Shown in pieces: positions 43,099 through 52,515 of a stretch of DNA of 64,000 bases. The notes beneath the pieces are model-generated. The model saw nothing but the letters and a program-made list of their open reading frames with translations. It did not search any database and was not told where the DNA came from. Each line of letters starts with the position of its first letter. Position 1 is the stretch's first letter. Source of the DNA: CAZBXE01 sp964496125 (GTDB taxonomy: Bacteria > Chlamydiota > Chlamydiia > Chlamydiales > CAZBXE01); the NCBI GenBank assembly GCA_964496125.1, contig CAZBXE010000008.1, positions 1 through 64,000 of the forward strand, given 5' to 3'. Position numbers and translations under genes: made by a program.

Positions 43099-45252
43099 AT
43101 GAGCTACTTGCAAGAAATCCAAAAAGCGGTGGAAGCCCAAAACTTCTCCAAATTAATGCTTCTCTGGGAAGAGTACTGCACAAATGATACAGTCGACGTC
43201 GAAGAGGTTGTCGCTTTGCTCGAAACGATCCGAGACTCTGAACTGGCAAAACAGTTTGGCTCTTTTGTTGAGTCGGGACTTCTTCTCTACGACATGTCAA
43301 CAGACGAGGCAAATAAGGGAGAGATCCTTAGGTTAATTACAGACATTGCCACCACAAACAGCGAGAAACTGGCAACTACAGCTTCTTCTTACTTGCAACA
43401 AAAACACAGCACTGACTCCCACTTTGACCACTACCTTCGACTTGTAGGGCTAAGAGATAAGAAAAATTTTCAGGGAGCCATCACAAATTTTGAACTTCTT
43501 ATCCATCTTCAACCCGGAAATTTTGTCTTCCATAAAGGGGGCTGGGGAACAGGGGAGATTATTGAGGTCTCTAGGCTCCGAGAAGAAATTTCGGTCGAGT
43601 TTGAAAATGTAAAAGGCTTAAAACACATCTCTTTTGAAAATGCCTGTAAAACTCTCACTAGATTGCCAAAAGAACACTTCTTAGCAAAGCGATTTGGAAA
43701 TCCTGACGAATTTGAAAAATATGCAACTGCGCACCCACTTGAAACTATCCATCTCCTTCTTAGGGATTTAGGACCAAAGACTGCTGCTGAAATAAAAGAT
43801 GAGCTTTGTGAGCTTGTCATTCCAGAAGACATCTGGACAAAATGGTGGCAGTCTTGTAGAGCTAAACTTAAAAAAGATGCCATGATTGAAACGCCTGAAA
43901 ACCAACAAAGCACGTTTCATATCCGCAAAAATAAAGTTTCACCTGTTCAGCAAATGCAAAAAGAGCTCGAAAAGAAAAAAGGGGCTCTCCCCGTTCTGCA
44001 GGTGATCTATTCTCACGTCCGCGATTTCCCGCAGATCTTAAAAGATCGGCAAGCTGAGAGCTTAATTACAGGGCTACTGCGTGGCTTTTTAGAAAGCGAC
44101 TCGATCCCTATAGCAACACGACTTCAAATCCTTCTTTTTCTAGACTCTTTCTGCAACAACAAGGATTTAAAGCCTATTTTAGAAAAGGAAATCAAAGCCC
44201 TCGATCAGCCCGAAAAAACGCTGCAGCAATTTGAAATCGTAGCCCTCATCAGACGCGCGCTCTCAATGCTTAAAGAATGTCGTCCCGATTGGCCGGAGCT
44301 TTTTGGTAAGCTAATCTTTACGATCCAACATGCGTCTATCCGCGATCATTTGATCTCTCTGCTAAAAGAAGGAAAGAATGAAGCGCTACTCCAAGCTACG
44401 ATCGAAGAGCTCTTAAAGCACCCCACTAAGTATCCTGAGCTTTTTGTGTGGTACTTCCAAAAAGTTTTGGGTAGAGATCCAGTTCCCTTTTCGGATAAAG
44501 ATGGGGAGTGCCTCTTTTTTGAAGCCCTGCTTGTCTTACTTTATGATCTAGAGACAAAGCCTGAGTCGAAAGACCTCGTGAAAAAGATTGTTGCACAGCT
44601 GACAGATAAGCGCTACCAAACCATCCGCACAGTCTTTGAGGGGGCATCCATTGAAAATGTAAAGGAGTATCTACTTCTTTTAGCCAAATGCCACAGCTTT
44701 GAAGAACATGAGAAAAAAATCTTCGGTGCGCTGGCTGCTGTTGTGCATCCTAGCCTCAAAGAGAAAGAGATGGCACAGACGCAGCATATCCTTTGGACAA
44801 CCGAGGAGTCTTACCACCGGATTCGCTCTAAAATTGAGCATATCAGTACCGTCGAGATGGCAAAAAACACAGAAGAAATCGAGGTAGCTAGATCTTATGG
44901 TGACTTGCGGGAAAACTCTGAATACAAATATGCCTTAGAGAAAAGAGGACACCTCCAATCAGAGCTCCGCGTTCTTTCGCAGCAATTTAACCATGCAAGA
45001 ATCATTACAGAAGCCGATGTCACAGGAGAGTGCGTAAGTGCAGGCGTTTGCGTTGACCTAGCAGATGATAAAGGACAAGAGAGCCAATACACAATACTCG
45101 GGGCTTGGGATGCAAACCCTGAGAAAAATGTTCTATCCGATCAGTCCAAATTTGTAAAAGCAATGCTTGGTAAAAAGAAAGGAGAAACCTTTACTTTTAG
45201 AGATCAAGAGTATACGATCACACATGTGAAAAGTATGTTCTCCAAAGGTTGA
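43099..45252 (+). CDS. greA: Long chlamydial GreA transcript-cleavage factor
   Basis: A 717-residue protein. Only the C-terminal part (about 560-717) is GreA: KIEHISTVEMAKNTEEIEVARSYGDLRENSEYKYALEKR with the acidic coiled-coil tip (D, E), then the FKBP-like domain with NVLSDQSKFVKAMLGKKKGETFTF. It rescues stalled RNA polymerase by stimulating RNA cleavage. The first 550 residues are a helical extension that is peculiar to chlamydial GreA as far as I know (Chlamydia CT636 is of similar length); its role is unknown. Confidence 0.95.
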   Translation: MSYLQEIQKAVEAQNFSKLMLLWEEYCTNDTVDVEEVVALLETIRDSELAKQFGSFVESGLLLYDMSTDEANKGEILRLITDIATTNSEKLATTASSYLQQKHSTDSHFDHYLRLVGLRDKKNFQGAITNFELLIHLQPGNFVFHKGGWGTGEIIEVSRLREEISVEFENVKGLKHISFENACKTLTRLPKEHFLAKRFGNPDEFEKYATAHPLETIHLLLRDLGPKTAAEIKDELCELVIPEDIWTKWWQSCRAKLKKDAMIETPENQQSTFHIRKNKVSPVQQMQKELEKKKGALPVLQVIYSHVRDFPQILKDRQAESLITGLLRGFLESDSIPIATRLQILLFLDSFCNNKDLKPILEKEIKALDQPEKTLQQFEIVALIRRALSMLKECRPDWPELFGKLIFTIQHASIRDHLISLLKEGKNEALLQATIEELLKHPTKYPELFVWYFQKVLGRDPVPFSDKDGECLFFEALLVLLYDLETKPESKDLVKKIVAQLTDKRYQTIRTVFEGASIENVKEYLLLLAKCHSFEEHEKKIFGALAAVVHPSLKEKEMAQTQHILWTTEESYHRIRSKIEHISTVEMAKNTEEIEVARSYGDLRENSEYKYALEKRGHLQSELRVLSQQFNHARIITEADVTGECVSAGVCVDLADDKGQESQYTILGAWDANPEKNVLSDQSKFVKAMLGKKKGETFTFRDQEYTITHVKSMFSKG

Positions 45253-45261
45253 AAAAGTTTC

Positions 45262-45858
45262 ATGGAACTTGTTATTGCTAGCACGAACCTCCACAAAATC
45301 CGAGAATTTAAGGAGATGTTTCGAGGGATTTCAAGCCTTGATATCCTATCGCTTCGTGACTTTCCTGAGTATGTCCAATGTGAAGAAACGGGAAAAACAC
45401 TAGAAGAAAACGCAATATTGAAGGCAGAGCATGCTGCTAAAGCTCTCTCTCGCTGGGTAATTGCCGATGATTCTGGCTTGAGTGTCCCTGCTCTCCAGGG
45501 AGCTCCTGGTGTTCATTCAGCACGTTATGCAGGCCTTAAAGCCACTGATGCGGACAATCGCAAAAAACTCCTTACAGAGATGGGGAGTTTGCAAGGAGAG
45601 CAAAGAGTTGCCTATTTTGAATGCTGCATTGCTCTAGCTGGATCCCATGGTCTTGTAAAATGTGTCCAAGGAAGCTGTGAGGGGCACATCAGCAGCCATG
45701 AAAAAGGGGGCAATGGGTTTGGCTACGACCCGCTTTTCATTAAAACAGACTACGACAAAACCTTTGCCGAGCTTGATGAGAAGACAAAAAACCGCATCTC
45801 ACATAGGCGTAAAGCCTTAGACAAAATTCTTCTTGTGATCGAAGGGTTAAAGCTTTAG
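45262..45858 (+). CDS. rdgB: dITP/XTP pyrophosphatase (Ham1/RdgB)
   Basis: This enzyme hydrolyses non-canonical purine nucleotides (ITP, dITP, XTP) to the monophosphates. The motif ASTNLHKIREFKEM at the N-terminus, ENAILKAEHAAKAL, DDSGLSVPALQGAPGVHSARYAG, and the C-terminal GNGFGYDPLFI and SHRRKAL are all intact. At 198 residues it is standard. It lies 9 bp after greA and overlaps the next gene (TAGTG), so the three are one operon. Confidence 0.97.
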   Translation: MELVIASTNLHKIREFKEMFRGISSLDILSLRDFPEYVQCEETGKTLEENAILKAEHAAKALSRWVIADDSGLSVPALQGAPGVHSARYAGLKATDADNRKKLLTEMGSLQGEQRVAYFECCIALAGSHGLVKCVQGSCEGHISSHEKGGNGFGYDPLFIKTDYDKTFAELDEKTKNRISHRRKALDKILLVIEGLKL

Positions 45859-46376
45859 TGCTTACCTATATCGATGGTTATAATGTTCTCTTTCGTTTTT
45901 CTTCTGGTGAAGGTCGGTTCCAAACTACGCGGGAAGAGTTTATTGACGAGCTTGTTGAGAGCGCACGGGCCGTTTCTTATGATATCATAGTTGTTTTCGA
46001 TGCTCCTAACCAGATCGGGGAGCATTCTCGGACTCACAAAGGTGGCCTTGAAATTGTCTATACAACGACACATCAGTGCGCTGATACCTACATTCTGGAC
46101 GAGGTAGCAAGGCTTATCTCTAGAGAACAAATTCTTGTTGTGACCTCTGACAAGAAGCTTGCTCGCAAAGCAGGCAATCTAGGCGCCAAAACACAGTCAG
46201 TCGAAACCTTTTTTACCTGGCTTGCCAGTAAACAACAGAAGAAAAAGAAGAAGAAACGGGCGCTTCCCAAGGAAGAGTCCGTTCAACCCAAAGAGCATAG
46301 ACCCTACGACTCTGAATTTGAGCGGTGGCTAACTCTTTTTGAAAAGCGCCTTTGCGATCCTGATCTGCCCAAATAA
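45858..46376 (+). CDS. NYN-domain ribonuclease, YacP-like
   Basis: A 172-residue PIN/NYN-fold protein. Conserved acidic residues lie in YIDGYNVLF (metal-binding Asp), IIVVFDAPN, CADTYILDEV and VVTSDKKLARKAGNLGA. YacP-type proteins are RNA endonucleases involved in rRNA/mRNA turnover in other bacteria. A lysine-rich linker (KKKKKKR, about residue 130) precedes an acidic C-terminal tail. GTG 45858 overlaps the rdgB stop codon. Confidence 0.87.
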   Translation: MLTYIDGYNVLFRFSSGEGRFQTTREEFIDELVESARAVSYDIIVVFDAPNQIGEHSRTHKGGLEIVYTTTHQCADTYILDEVARLISREQILVVTSDKKLARKAGNLGAKTQSVETFFTWLASKQQKKKKKKRALPKEESVQPKEHRPYDSEFERWLTLFEKRLCDPDLPK

Positions 46377-46403
46377 ACGGAAAAAATATGAGGAAATTTT
46401 ACT

Positions 46404-47645
46404 TTAAGAAGTCTCTTTGTGCTTGTTTAGGATTTCTGCGTAATATTTGATGTGCAAATCAGCAATCTTGTCCCAAGAATAGTTCTGCACCTCCTCCCAA
46501 CCAGCCTCTTGTAGCTGCTTTCTCTTCCCTGCATCTTCCATCAAGAAGGAAATTTTTTCGCAAAGCTGTTTTTCGTTTTGACTCTCAAAATGAAGTACGT
46601 TCACACCATCTTTTGTAAATACCTGCACCCCGCCAACACAAGAAGCGAGGACCGGCAATCCCGCTGCCCAAGCCTCTAGAATCACAAGCCCAAATGGCTC
46701 TTCCCTGGAAGGAAGAATAAAAAGCTCTGCCGCTTTGTAGGCGCTAGGAAGGCAAGGATCATCCCCTGATAATCCAGGGATAACAAGTACCCTCTTCTCG
46801 ATCTTTTTTCTCTTTATTTCTTCAGTGATTTCGAGAGCGTAAGCCGGATCGCTCACCGATCCAATCAAAACAAGCTTTAGTTCAGGATATCTCTTTGAGA
46901 TCTCACCAAAAGCCTGCACTAAAAGAAGCTGATTTTTTTGGGGGTCAATGCGCGACACAGAAAGAAGCAAGCGATCGTCTTGAGGTATCGAGTACCGTTT
47001 GCGAAAAAGGGTAGGGTCTTCACTAGCGAAGCGTTCTATTTCAACGCCGTTAGGAACATAGTAAACTTTTTTCTTAGGATACATCTGTTGAAATGGAACT
47101 ACTTCTGAGCTGTCGGCACAAAAAATGGCGTCTGCGTCTTGAATGACCTTTCTAGAACCAAGAAGAAAACCAAACACCTTTCCCCACTCCCACTTTGCCT
47201 TAAAAGGCAAGCGCATCTTATCTGAGACTTGCGCTGATAGGTTAAAGTACCCCCCATGAATTGAAACAACATAAGGCACCTTTTTAAGCCTTGCTACACT
47301 CCGCGCAATTCCCCCAAGACGCAGTTGCGTGTGCGTATGGATCAAAGAGACGTTTTTCTCCTTTAAAAGGGCTAAAAAAAGGGACAAAGAAAGTGGGCTT
47401 CCGCCTTTTGCTTCCATCTTGTTTTTATCTTCCCTGCTTAAGAAAAACCAAGGAAAACAATAAGAAAACTTACGTAAAGGGACCTTCTCTACAACCCAAG
47501 CTCCTGGCTTTGCAAGCATAGAGGTCGTGAAGATAACGCTCTCAACACCCCTGCGAAGAAGGGCTTTCGAGACCTCAAAGACAGTCCTTTCAACCCCGCC
47601 GTAGCTCTCTTCGACAAACCTTCTAAGAACATGACACACCTTCAT
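46404..47645 (-). CDS. Family 4 glycosyltransferase in the polysaccharide export operon
   Basis: A 413-residue GT-B retaining glycosyltransferase. The N-terminus MKVCHVLRRFVEESYGGVERTVFEVSKAL binds the acceptor side. The C-terminal domain contains LLSVSRIDPQKNQLLLVQAF and the nucleotide-sugar site LFILPSREEPFGLVILEAWAAGLPVLASCVGGVQ with the E-x7-E pair. ATG 47645 lies 3 bp after the preceding stop; a TTG at 47651 would overlap it. It is the last gene of the Wzc-Wza-Wza-GT run and probably builds the exported polysaccharide. Confidence 0.92.
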   Translation of the reverse strand: MKVCHVLRRFVEESYGGVERTVFEVSKALLRRGVESVIFTTSMLAKPGAWVVEKVPLRKFSYCFPWFFLSREDKNKMEAKGGSPLSLSLFLALLKEKNVSLIHTHTQLRLGGIARSVARLKKVPYVVSIHGGYFNLSAQVSDKMRLPFKAKWEWGKVFGFLLGSRKVIQDADAIFCADSSEVVPFQQMYPKKKVYYVPNGVEIERFASEDPTLFRKRYSIPQDDRLLLSVSRIDPQKNQLLLVQAFGEISKRYPELKLVLIGSVSDPAYALEITEEIKRKKIEKRVLVIPGLSGDDPCLPSAYKAAELFILPSREEPFGLVILEAWAAGLPVLASCVGGVQVFTKDGVNVLHFESQNEKQLCEKISFLMEDAGKRKQLQEAGWEEVQNYSWDKIADLHIKYYAEILNKHKETS

Positions 47646-47647
47646 AA

Positions 47648-48949
47648 TCAAGGACTTACGGGCACGGTTTGAATTACCGTCGTCCCCCCCACGCCCGAGC
47701 CATTAAAGAAAATACTAGGTTGCACAAGTCCATTCGGCACAACACTTAAGAATGCCCGGTTGGCAGCACTTGTCGCTACGGTGCTGACCATGGTGTTTAA
47801 GGCACCTCTGAAAATATCTTCAACCGAACTAAATTTACGGGCCGGCACAAACACAATATCGCCTGGCTCTAGGATGATATCACATTCACACCCTTTCAAG
47901 ATCCTGTTAAAATCGACAAGGTACTTGATCGGATTGCAAAGAGAGCCTCGGATAATGGCAACTCTAGAGCTTGCCCGAAGGGTCGTACCGCCTGCATAGG
48001 CGATCGCCTCTCTTAGGGTTACGGTTGTGTAAAATTCAAAGGCGGCTGGTTTCCCTACTTCCCCTAAGATGTACACGTTTTGCGTGGTAATAGTGGGTAT
48101 GTAGATATAGTCCCCGCTTTCTAATTTCACATTTTGGGTTGTGTCACCCCCATGAACAAGCCTTCTAAAATCAACTGAGACATACTCTCCTTTACGTGCT
48201 AAAAAGGCATGATTTAAGTCGCCATACTCAATGAGCTTGCCTCTAAAGGGGCCGTAGTTAATGCCACCTGCTGATGCTAAGGCATCTAAAACAGTGGTTG
48301 TTCCTTGTAGGGGTTTCACCCCTGGACTAGTTACCTCGCCCATGATTGTATATCTTTGACTTGTAAATACTTGCGGTGTCATACTGACCAGAACAAACTT
48401 AATTTCCTTTTGCAATTTCTTTGTAAGCTCGCGGCGCACCTCATCCACTGTTTTCCCAAGGACATGATGGGAATGGACAATCGAAAAGGATATGGATCCA
48501 GTGGGGTCCACAACCACTTTTTTTGGCTTTTCCTGTTCCCCATATATGTTAAACATAAACGCATCGCCAATCTTAATCCGATAGTTGCCGTCTTTGTGTT
48601 CTTTGTTTTCGTTATCATCCACGCACTCAGAAACTAGTGGCATTGGCATGCAGTTACAGATAACCGGTTTACAGGCTTCGGGTGTCATATACGTCTCCAC
48701 TACACCTTCGGGCCGAACCTCTACAAAATAGTCATTTTCCTCTTCTGGTTCGAGAGCCATGATCTCTTCTGGTGGAGGAGGGGGAGGCAGCCATTTTTTC
48801 ACATGGTGGTTGTAGTAGTGCTGCTCTTCCATTCTCTTTTTTTTCTCCAGCAGCAGGTTTCTCTCCCATCTCACATCTCCAAAAAGAGGAAAAAGGACTG
48901 CCTGCAGAAGGCAAAAGATGGGCAGAATCCTAGAAAATGTTGCTTTCAT
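47648..48949 (-). CDS. Polysaccharide export protein (Wza/KpsD-like) with SLBB domains, copy 2
   Basis: A 433-residue exported protein with signal peptide MKATFSRILPIFCLLQAVLFPLFG. A proline-rich linker (WLPPPPPPEE) follows. The polysaccharide export domain begins YRIKIGDAFMFNIYGEQ with the strand VDPTGSISF. SLBB domains (QRYTIMGEVTSPGVKPL, VYILGEVGKPAAFEF) alternate with GDYIYIP and GDIVFVPA blocks. It is probably part of an outer-membrane or periplasmic channel for a surface polysaccharide. Its start overlaps the upstream Wza-like gene by 20 bp, which suggests a hetero-oligomer. Confidence 0.9.
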   Translation of the reverse strand: MKATFSRILPIFCLLQAVLFPLFGDVRWERNLLLEKKKRMEEQHYYNHHVKKWLPPPPPPEEIMALEPEEENDYFVEVRPEGVVETYMTPEACKPVICNCMPMPLVSECVDDNENKEHKDGNYRIKIGDAFMFNIYGEQEKPKKVVVDPTGSISFSIVHSHHVLGKTVDEVRRELTKKLQKEIKFVLVSMTPQVFTSQRYTIMGEVTSPGVKPLQGTTTVLDALASAGGINYGPFRGKLIEYGDLNHAFLARKGEYVSVDFRRLVHGGDTTQNVKLESGDYIYIPTITTQNVYILGEVGKPAAFEFYTTVTLREAIAYAGGTTLRASSRVAIIRGSLCNPIKYLVDFNRILKGCECDIILEPGDIVFVPARKFSSVEDIFRGALNTMVSTVATSAANRAFLSVVPNGLVQPSIFFNGSGVGGTTVIQTVPVSP

Positions 48950-50237
48950 TGATTGCCTGCTGGGTAATGTTATTTACAAAAATGTTCACAAAGGTTTGGA
49001 TGGCCATACGTACAAGTGCTCTTCCAAAGCGAAACTTCTTGTGTGGGATATAGACAATGTCCCCTGGTTGAAGGTAGATGTCTCTTGCCTCACCGGAAAG
49101 AATCATCCTATAATCAACGCGCATCACGCAAGGACACTTCAAATTCCCTCGAATCACTAAAATCTCACTATATTCACCTGTATAAGGGGTAGGATTAGTC
49201 AGGCCGGGTAAAGAACCAAGCGTCTGCACAAGAGTTAGGCCACCTTGGTATGGAATCATTTGGCTTTGTACTGCCCCAATCACATAGATTTCTTTGTAAT
49301 CAAAAGCGGCGATATAGATATAATCACCAGGGCGAAGGAAAATATCTTGTTCTGCATCTGCGGTTCGAATCAATCGTTCAAAGTCAATGGGCAGTCTTTT
49401 GCCATCACGCACAAGAAAAGAATCGCGCAAGTTGATGAGCGTATGCTGGAAGTCTCGCCCTGTAACCACAGCTACTGTGCTTAAGGAGCCTTGCAAGGGA
49501 GTTGATTGCACTGTTTCTTCTGCAAGGCCTCCTGCTATCGCAAGGGCCTGCCGTACCGTAGTGGGCGCAAGAAGTGGATAGAGGCCAGGGGTCTTCACCC
49601 TCCCAAGCACCATAACATTCTGATTTCCAATAGCTATGGGAATAATAGAAACCTTGGGCTCCAAGAAATACTCTTTTAATCTTGTTTCGAGCTCTTCCCT
49701 TACCTTATCTAAGGTCATCCCCTGAACAGAAAACCCATTTAGAAACAGATAGTAAATTTTCCCATCGGGCGCAACGGGAACAAGTTCGACAAGTGTGTCA
49801 GGGTGCCCGAATACCTCAATCTCAAAGATATCCCCCGCAGACACTCGGTAATTTTTGACATGGGGAATAAAGGGACTATTCTTTTCTGGTAACTCCCCAA
49901 GAGGTGCTCTACCACAAATGCAAGCCCTTTCGCCACATTCTTTGCAAAGGCCATCATCACACCTGCAATAGGGGCACCCACTTGTCTTGCAGCCACAAGA
50001 CGCATCTTTATGAAGGCAGCTAAAACACTCTCTGCAGTTGCCATCTTTGCATTGAGAGGTATCAAAATCATAGACATATGGTTTATAGGAGGTCATGATC
50101 TGTGGACGTCTGCCATCACAGCAGCCACAGATTTTCACATCAGGACGTATGGTGCAGCATCCTGTTTTGCAAATCCGAACGCAGCCGGTTGCAAAGAAAA
50201 GAATCACAAGTAAGAGAGTACTAGGGAGGCTTTTCAC
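48930..50237 (-). CDS. Wza-like polysaccharide export lipoprotein with cysteine-rich N-terminal domain
   Basis: A 435-residue lipoprotein: signal MKSLPSTLLLVILFFATGC with lipobox ATGC (Cys19). Residues 19-110 hold 20 Cys in short motifs (CKTGCC, ICGCC, CRECFSC, CGCKTSGC, CRC, CKEC, CIC). From about 125 comes a normal polysaccharide export domain (YRVSAGDIFEIEVFGHPD, VAPDGKIYY). Two SLBB units follow (NVMVLGRVKTPGLYPLL, EIYVIGAVQSQMIPY) with GDYIYIA and GDIVYIP. The cysteine-rich block is not part of Wza as I know it and would suit disulfide cross-linking into the chlamydial envelope, or metal binding. Confidence 0.9.
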   Translation of the reverse strand: MKSLPSTLLLVILFFATGCVRICKTGCCTIRPDVKICGCCDGRRPQIMTSYKPYVYDFDTSQCKDGNCRECFSCLHKDASCGCKTSGCPYCRCDDGLCKECGERACICGRAPLGELPEKNSPFIPHVKNYRVSAGDIFEIEVFGHPDTLVELVPVAPDGKIYYLFLNGFSVQGMTLDKVREELETRLKEYFLEPKVSIIPIAIGNQNVMVLGRVKTPGLYPLLAPTTVRQALAIAGGLAEETVQSTPLQGSLSTVAVVTGRDFQHTLINLRDSFLVRDGKRLPIDFERLIRTADAEQDIFLRPGDYIYIAAFDYKEIYVIGAVQSQMIPYQGGLTLVQTLGSLPGLTNPTPYTGEYSEILVIRGNLKCPCVMRVDYRMILSGEARDIYLQPGDIVYIPHKKFRFGRALVRMAIQTFVNIFVNNITQQAINESNIF

Positions 50238-50244
50238 CTAAATT

Positions 50245-52332
50245 TTATCCCCAAAATTTTGTTAAGAAGCCTTTCTCATGCCTCCTACTTTCCTCTGCCA
50301 TCCTTATGTCATCTGTATACACGGGGAGTACTCTATTCAGGATAATCCCTGTGGGTCTTATGCCAGCTACCTCTAATTGTTTTAAGGCTTCATCTACATA
50401 CATTTTTTCTGTCTTCGACGAATTTATCATAAAAAGAGAAACGTCCGCCCCCTTCGTGAGGACAAGAGCATAGTCTTCTTTGACAATTCCAGGAGTCTCA
50501 TAAATAATCAAGTCATATCGCTCTTTCAATTCACTCCAAAGTACATTCATGGTGCTCGAGTGAACCAGTTCGTTCATATCAGCTATATGATGCCCTACCG
50601 AGATTCGATCTGGTTTTCCTTTCATGATCACCTCAGCAAGGGGCACTTGCCCTCTCAAGTAGTCTTCTAAGTAATGCTTTGGTGGTTCTTGGGACTGAAA
50701 TGCGTTTTCCTTATAGTCAAAATCAAGGATGATTGTTTTTTTTCCCACACTTGCCAAGTAGATAGCAAGATCATATGAAAGCAGGCTCTTGCCTTCCCCA
50801 TCGACGGCACTCGTTACGCAAATGGTATGAAATCTGCTGTCGGTAGCAAGGTGGATCCTTTCAGAGATGATCCTCACATAAAAAAGTAGTCTCTCGCTCA
50901 CCTGCTGCTTTGTCATCGCAGTAAACTTAGGAATCATCATTAAGCAGGGAGGGGTGTAGTAAAGCTCAACTTGTTTTGCTGTACGGATTCTAGGGTCACG
51001 AAATTCAATGATTAAGGAGAGGAACACCCCAAAGCCACATCCAAGAATAAGGCCAAAAAGGGGAAGCAACCTTTGAACAAAGTGATCTTCATCCACAAGC
51101 TCTGCTTCTTGGTAAAGATCCAAGTCGCCACCTTTTACGTTGCTAAGGAGCTGAGCTGAACTCATCATTTCTTCATGAGCCTTAATTTTGGCATCTATAT
51201 ACTCTTTTTCGCTCATCAGGTGGGCAAGTTCTGTTACTTCCTGAGGCACATCCGCCATTTCCTTTCGCAATGAGGCAAGTGAGGTGGCAGCCTCTTCCTT
51301 TGCTTTCTGGGCAGAGCGCAGCTTAGCTTCCATCCCAATCAAAGTTAAGCGTAAACTCTCTCCTAAAACAACAGGCCCCTTCGGTTTGCCCTCTGTTTCA
51401 CCTCCCCCTTCCAGCTGCTTTCTCAAGGCAGCAATCTGAGCCTCAAGAGTTTTTACTTTCGGGTTTGTATCCGCATAGAGACTTTTTGCACTCGCTAAAG
51501 CAAGCTCCATCGAAGAAAGCTGAGCCTCTAAAGCAGCAGCACCAGAGACCATGCTGGTAGGCAACTTCTCCACTTCACGGCGGTAATTTTCATACTCCAC
51601 AAATAATCTGTTATACTCAGAAGTGGCTCTTTGCAACTCGGTTTCAGCCATGAGAAGTTTACGAAGTGGGGCCGACCCCTCAATCGTGCCTCCAAAAATC
51701 TCATTTGTCCTTTGAAACTCCGCAATTTTTTTTACAAGATCGCCTTGTTTCTGCCTATCTGCTTCTGCTTCTGTCTTAAAGTAATTGTAGGCAAGAAGAA
51801 GTTGTCTTCTATACATTTCACTTGACTGATTCACCACAATGTTAGAGAGGGCATTCACAATATCAACAGCTAGCGTTGGACTTTTAGCCTTCGCGTCAAT
51901 TTTGATCAAAAAAGATTCTTTTGCTGGGGGGGTCACCGTGATCATGTCTGTAAGCTGCGCGGTCGTTAGATCGAGGCCGAGAGTTGATTTCAGAGCGTTT
52001 AGGGACTTGGGAACTGTAATCATCTCTACTGCAGAAGAGAGTGTCATGCGATAGAGGGGATACCCACCTGGGAGTTCTTTTGGAGTATTTGGCCGGTAAA
52101 CAATGATTCCTTCGGCTACATGCAGGTTAAAGAAGGCGTAGTAGAGGTATAAAAAAAAAGCCGCCCCGATCACAGAGCAAACCACAACAAGCGTAAGGTG
52201 CTGCAGCCAACCGCGCATGATCTTACGGAAGTCAATCGGTATCCCTTCGGTATCCCCAAAAGGCCGAATCAGCTTGACCTTGTCTTTAGACGAAGCCTCT
52301 ACTACCTTTTCTAAATCCTCGGCCTCTTTCAT
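50245..52332 (-). CDS. Wzc/GumC-like polysaccharide co-polymerase with BY-kinase-like ATPase domain
   Basis: About 695 residues from ATG 52332; a GTG at 52374 would add 14 and start on the edge of a hairpin. Two membrane helices (about 46-66 and 415-438) flank a periplasmic Wzz-type domain with long coiled coils. The cytoplasmic C-terminus is a ParA/BY-kinase fold with Walker A SAVDGEGKSLLS, A' IILDFDYKE and B YDLIIYETPG. The expected Walker B Asp-Thr-Pro is Glu-Thr-Pro, and there is no Tyr cluster at the tail (ends EKGFLTKFWG), so kinase activity by tail autophosphorylation is doubtful. It controls chain length and export with the two Wza-like proteins downstream. Confidence 0.88.
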   Translation of the reverse strand: MKEAEDLEKVVEASSKDKVKLIRPFGDTEGIPIDFRKIMRGWLQHLTLVVVCSVIGAAFFLYLYYAFFNLHVAEGIIVYRPNTPKELPGGYPLYRMTLSSAVEMITVPKSLNALKSTLGLDLTTAQLTDMITVTPPAKESFLIKIDAKAKSPTLAVDIVNALSNIVVNQSSEMYRRQLLLAYNYFKTEAEADRQKQGDLVKKIAEFQRTNEIFGGTIEGSAPLRKLLMAETELQRATSEYNRLFVEYENYRREVEKLPTSMVSGAAALEAQLSSMELALASAKSLYADTNPKVKTLEAQIAALRKQLEGGGETEGKPKGPVVLGESLRLTLIGMEAKLRSAQKAKEEAATSLASLRKEMADVPQEVTELAHLMSEKEYIDAKIKAHEEMMSSAQLLSNVKGGDLDLYQEAELVDEDHFVQRLLPLFGLILGCGFGVFLSLIIEFRDPRIRTAKQVELYYTPPCLMMIPKFTAMTKQQVSERLLFYVRIISERIHLATDSRFHTICVTSAVDGEGKSLLSYDLAIYLASVGKKTIILDFDYKENAFQSQEPPKHYLEDYLRGQVPLAEVIMKGKPDRISVGHHIADMNELVHSSTMNVLWSELKERYDLIIYETPGIVKEDYALVLTKGADVSLFMINSSKTEKMYVDEALKQLEVAGIRPTGIILNRVLPVYTDDIRMAEESRRHEKGFLTKFWG

Positions 52333-52372
52333 TCTATGTTCTCTTTCGTTATGCGCAAACAGCCAATTTACC

Positions 52373-52412
52373 ACCGACGTGTTTCAAAAGTTCAATGTTG
52401 AAACACGTCGGT
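52373..52412. repeat. 15-bp stem hairpin in the divergent promoter region
   Basis: ACCGACGTGTTTCAA at 52373-52387 pairs perfectly with 52398-52412 around a 10-nt loop. It lies just upstream of the Wzc-like gene, in its leader if ATG 52332 is the start. It may be an operator, an RNA attenuator or an inserted palindrome; it has no T-run. Confidence 0.7.
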
Positions 52413-52515
52413 CTACAGATGAATAATCAAAATCCCAATTTACTGTCAATCAAGGAGCTCATTGTATAGAAATTTGCGTTTTTAAGAAATTCAGAATATT
52501 GCTACGATCCCAAGT

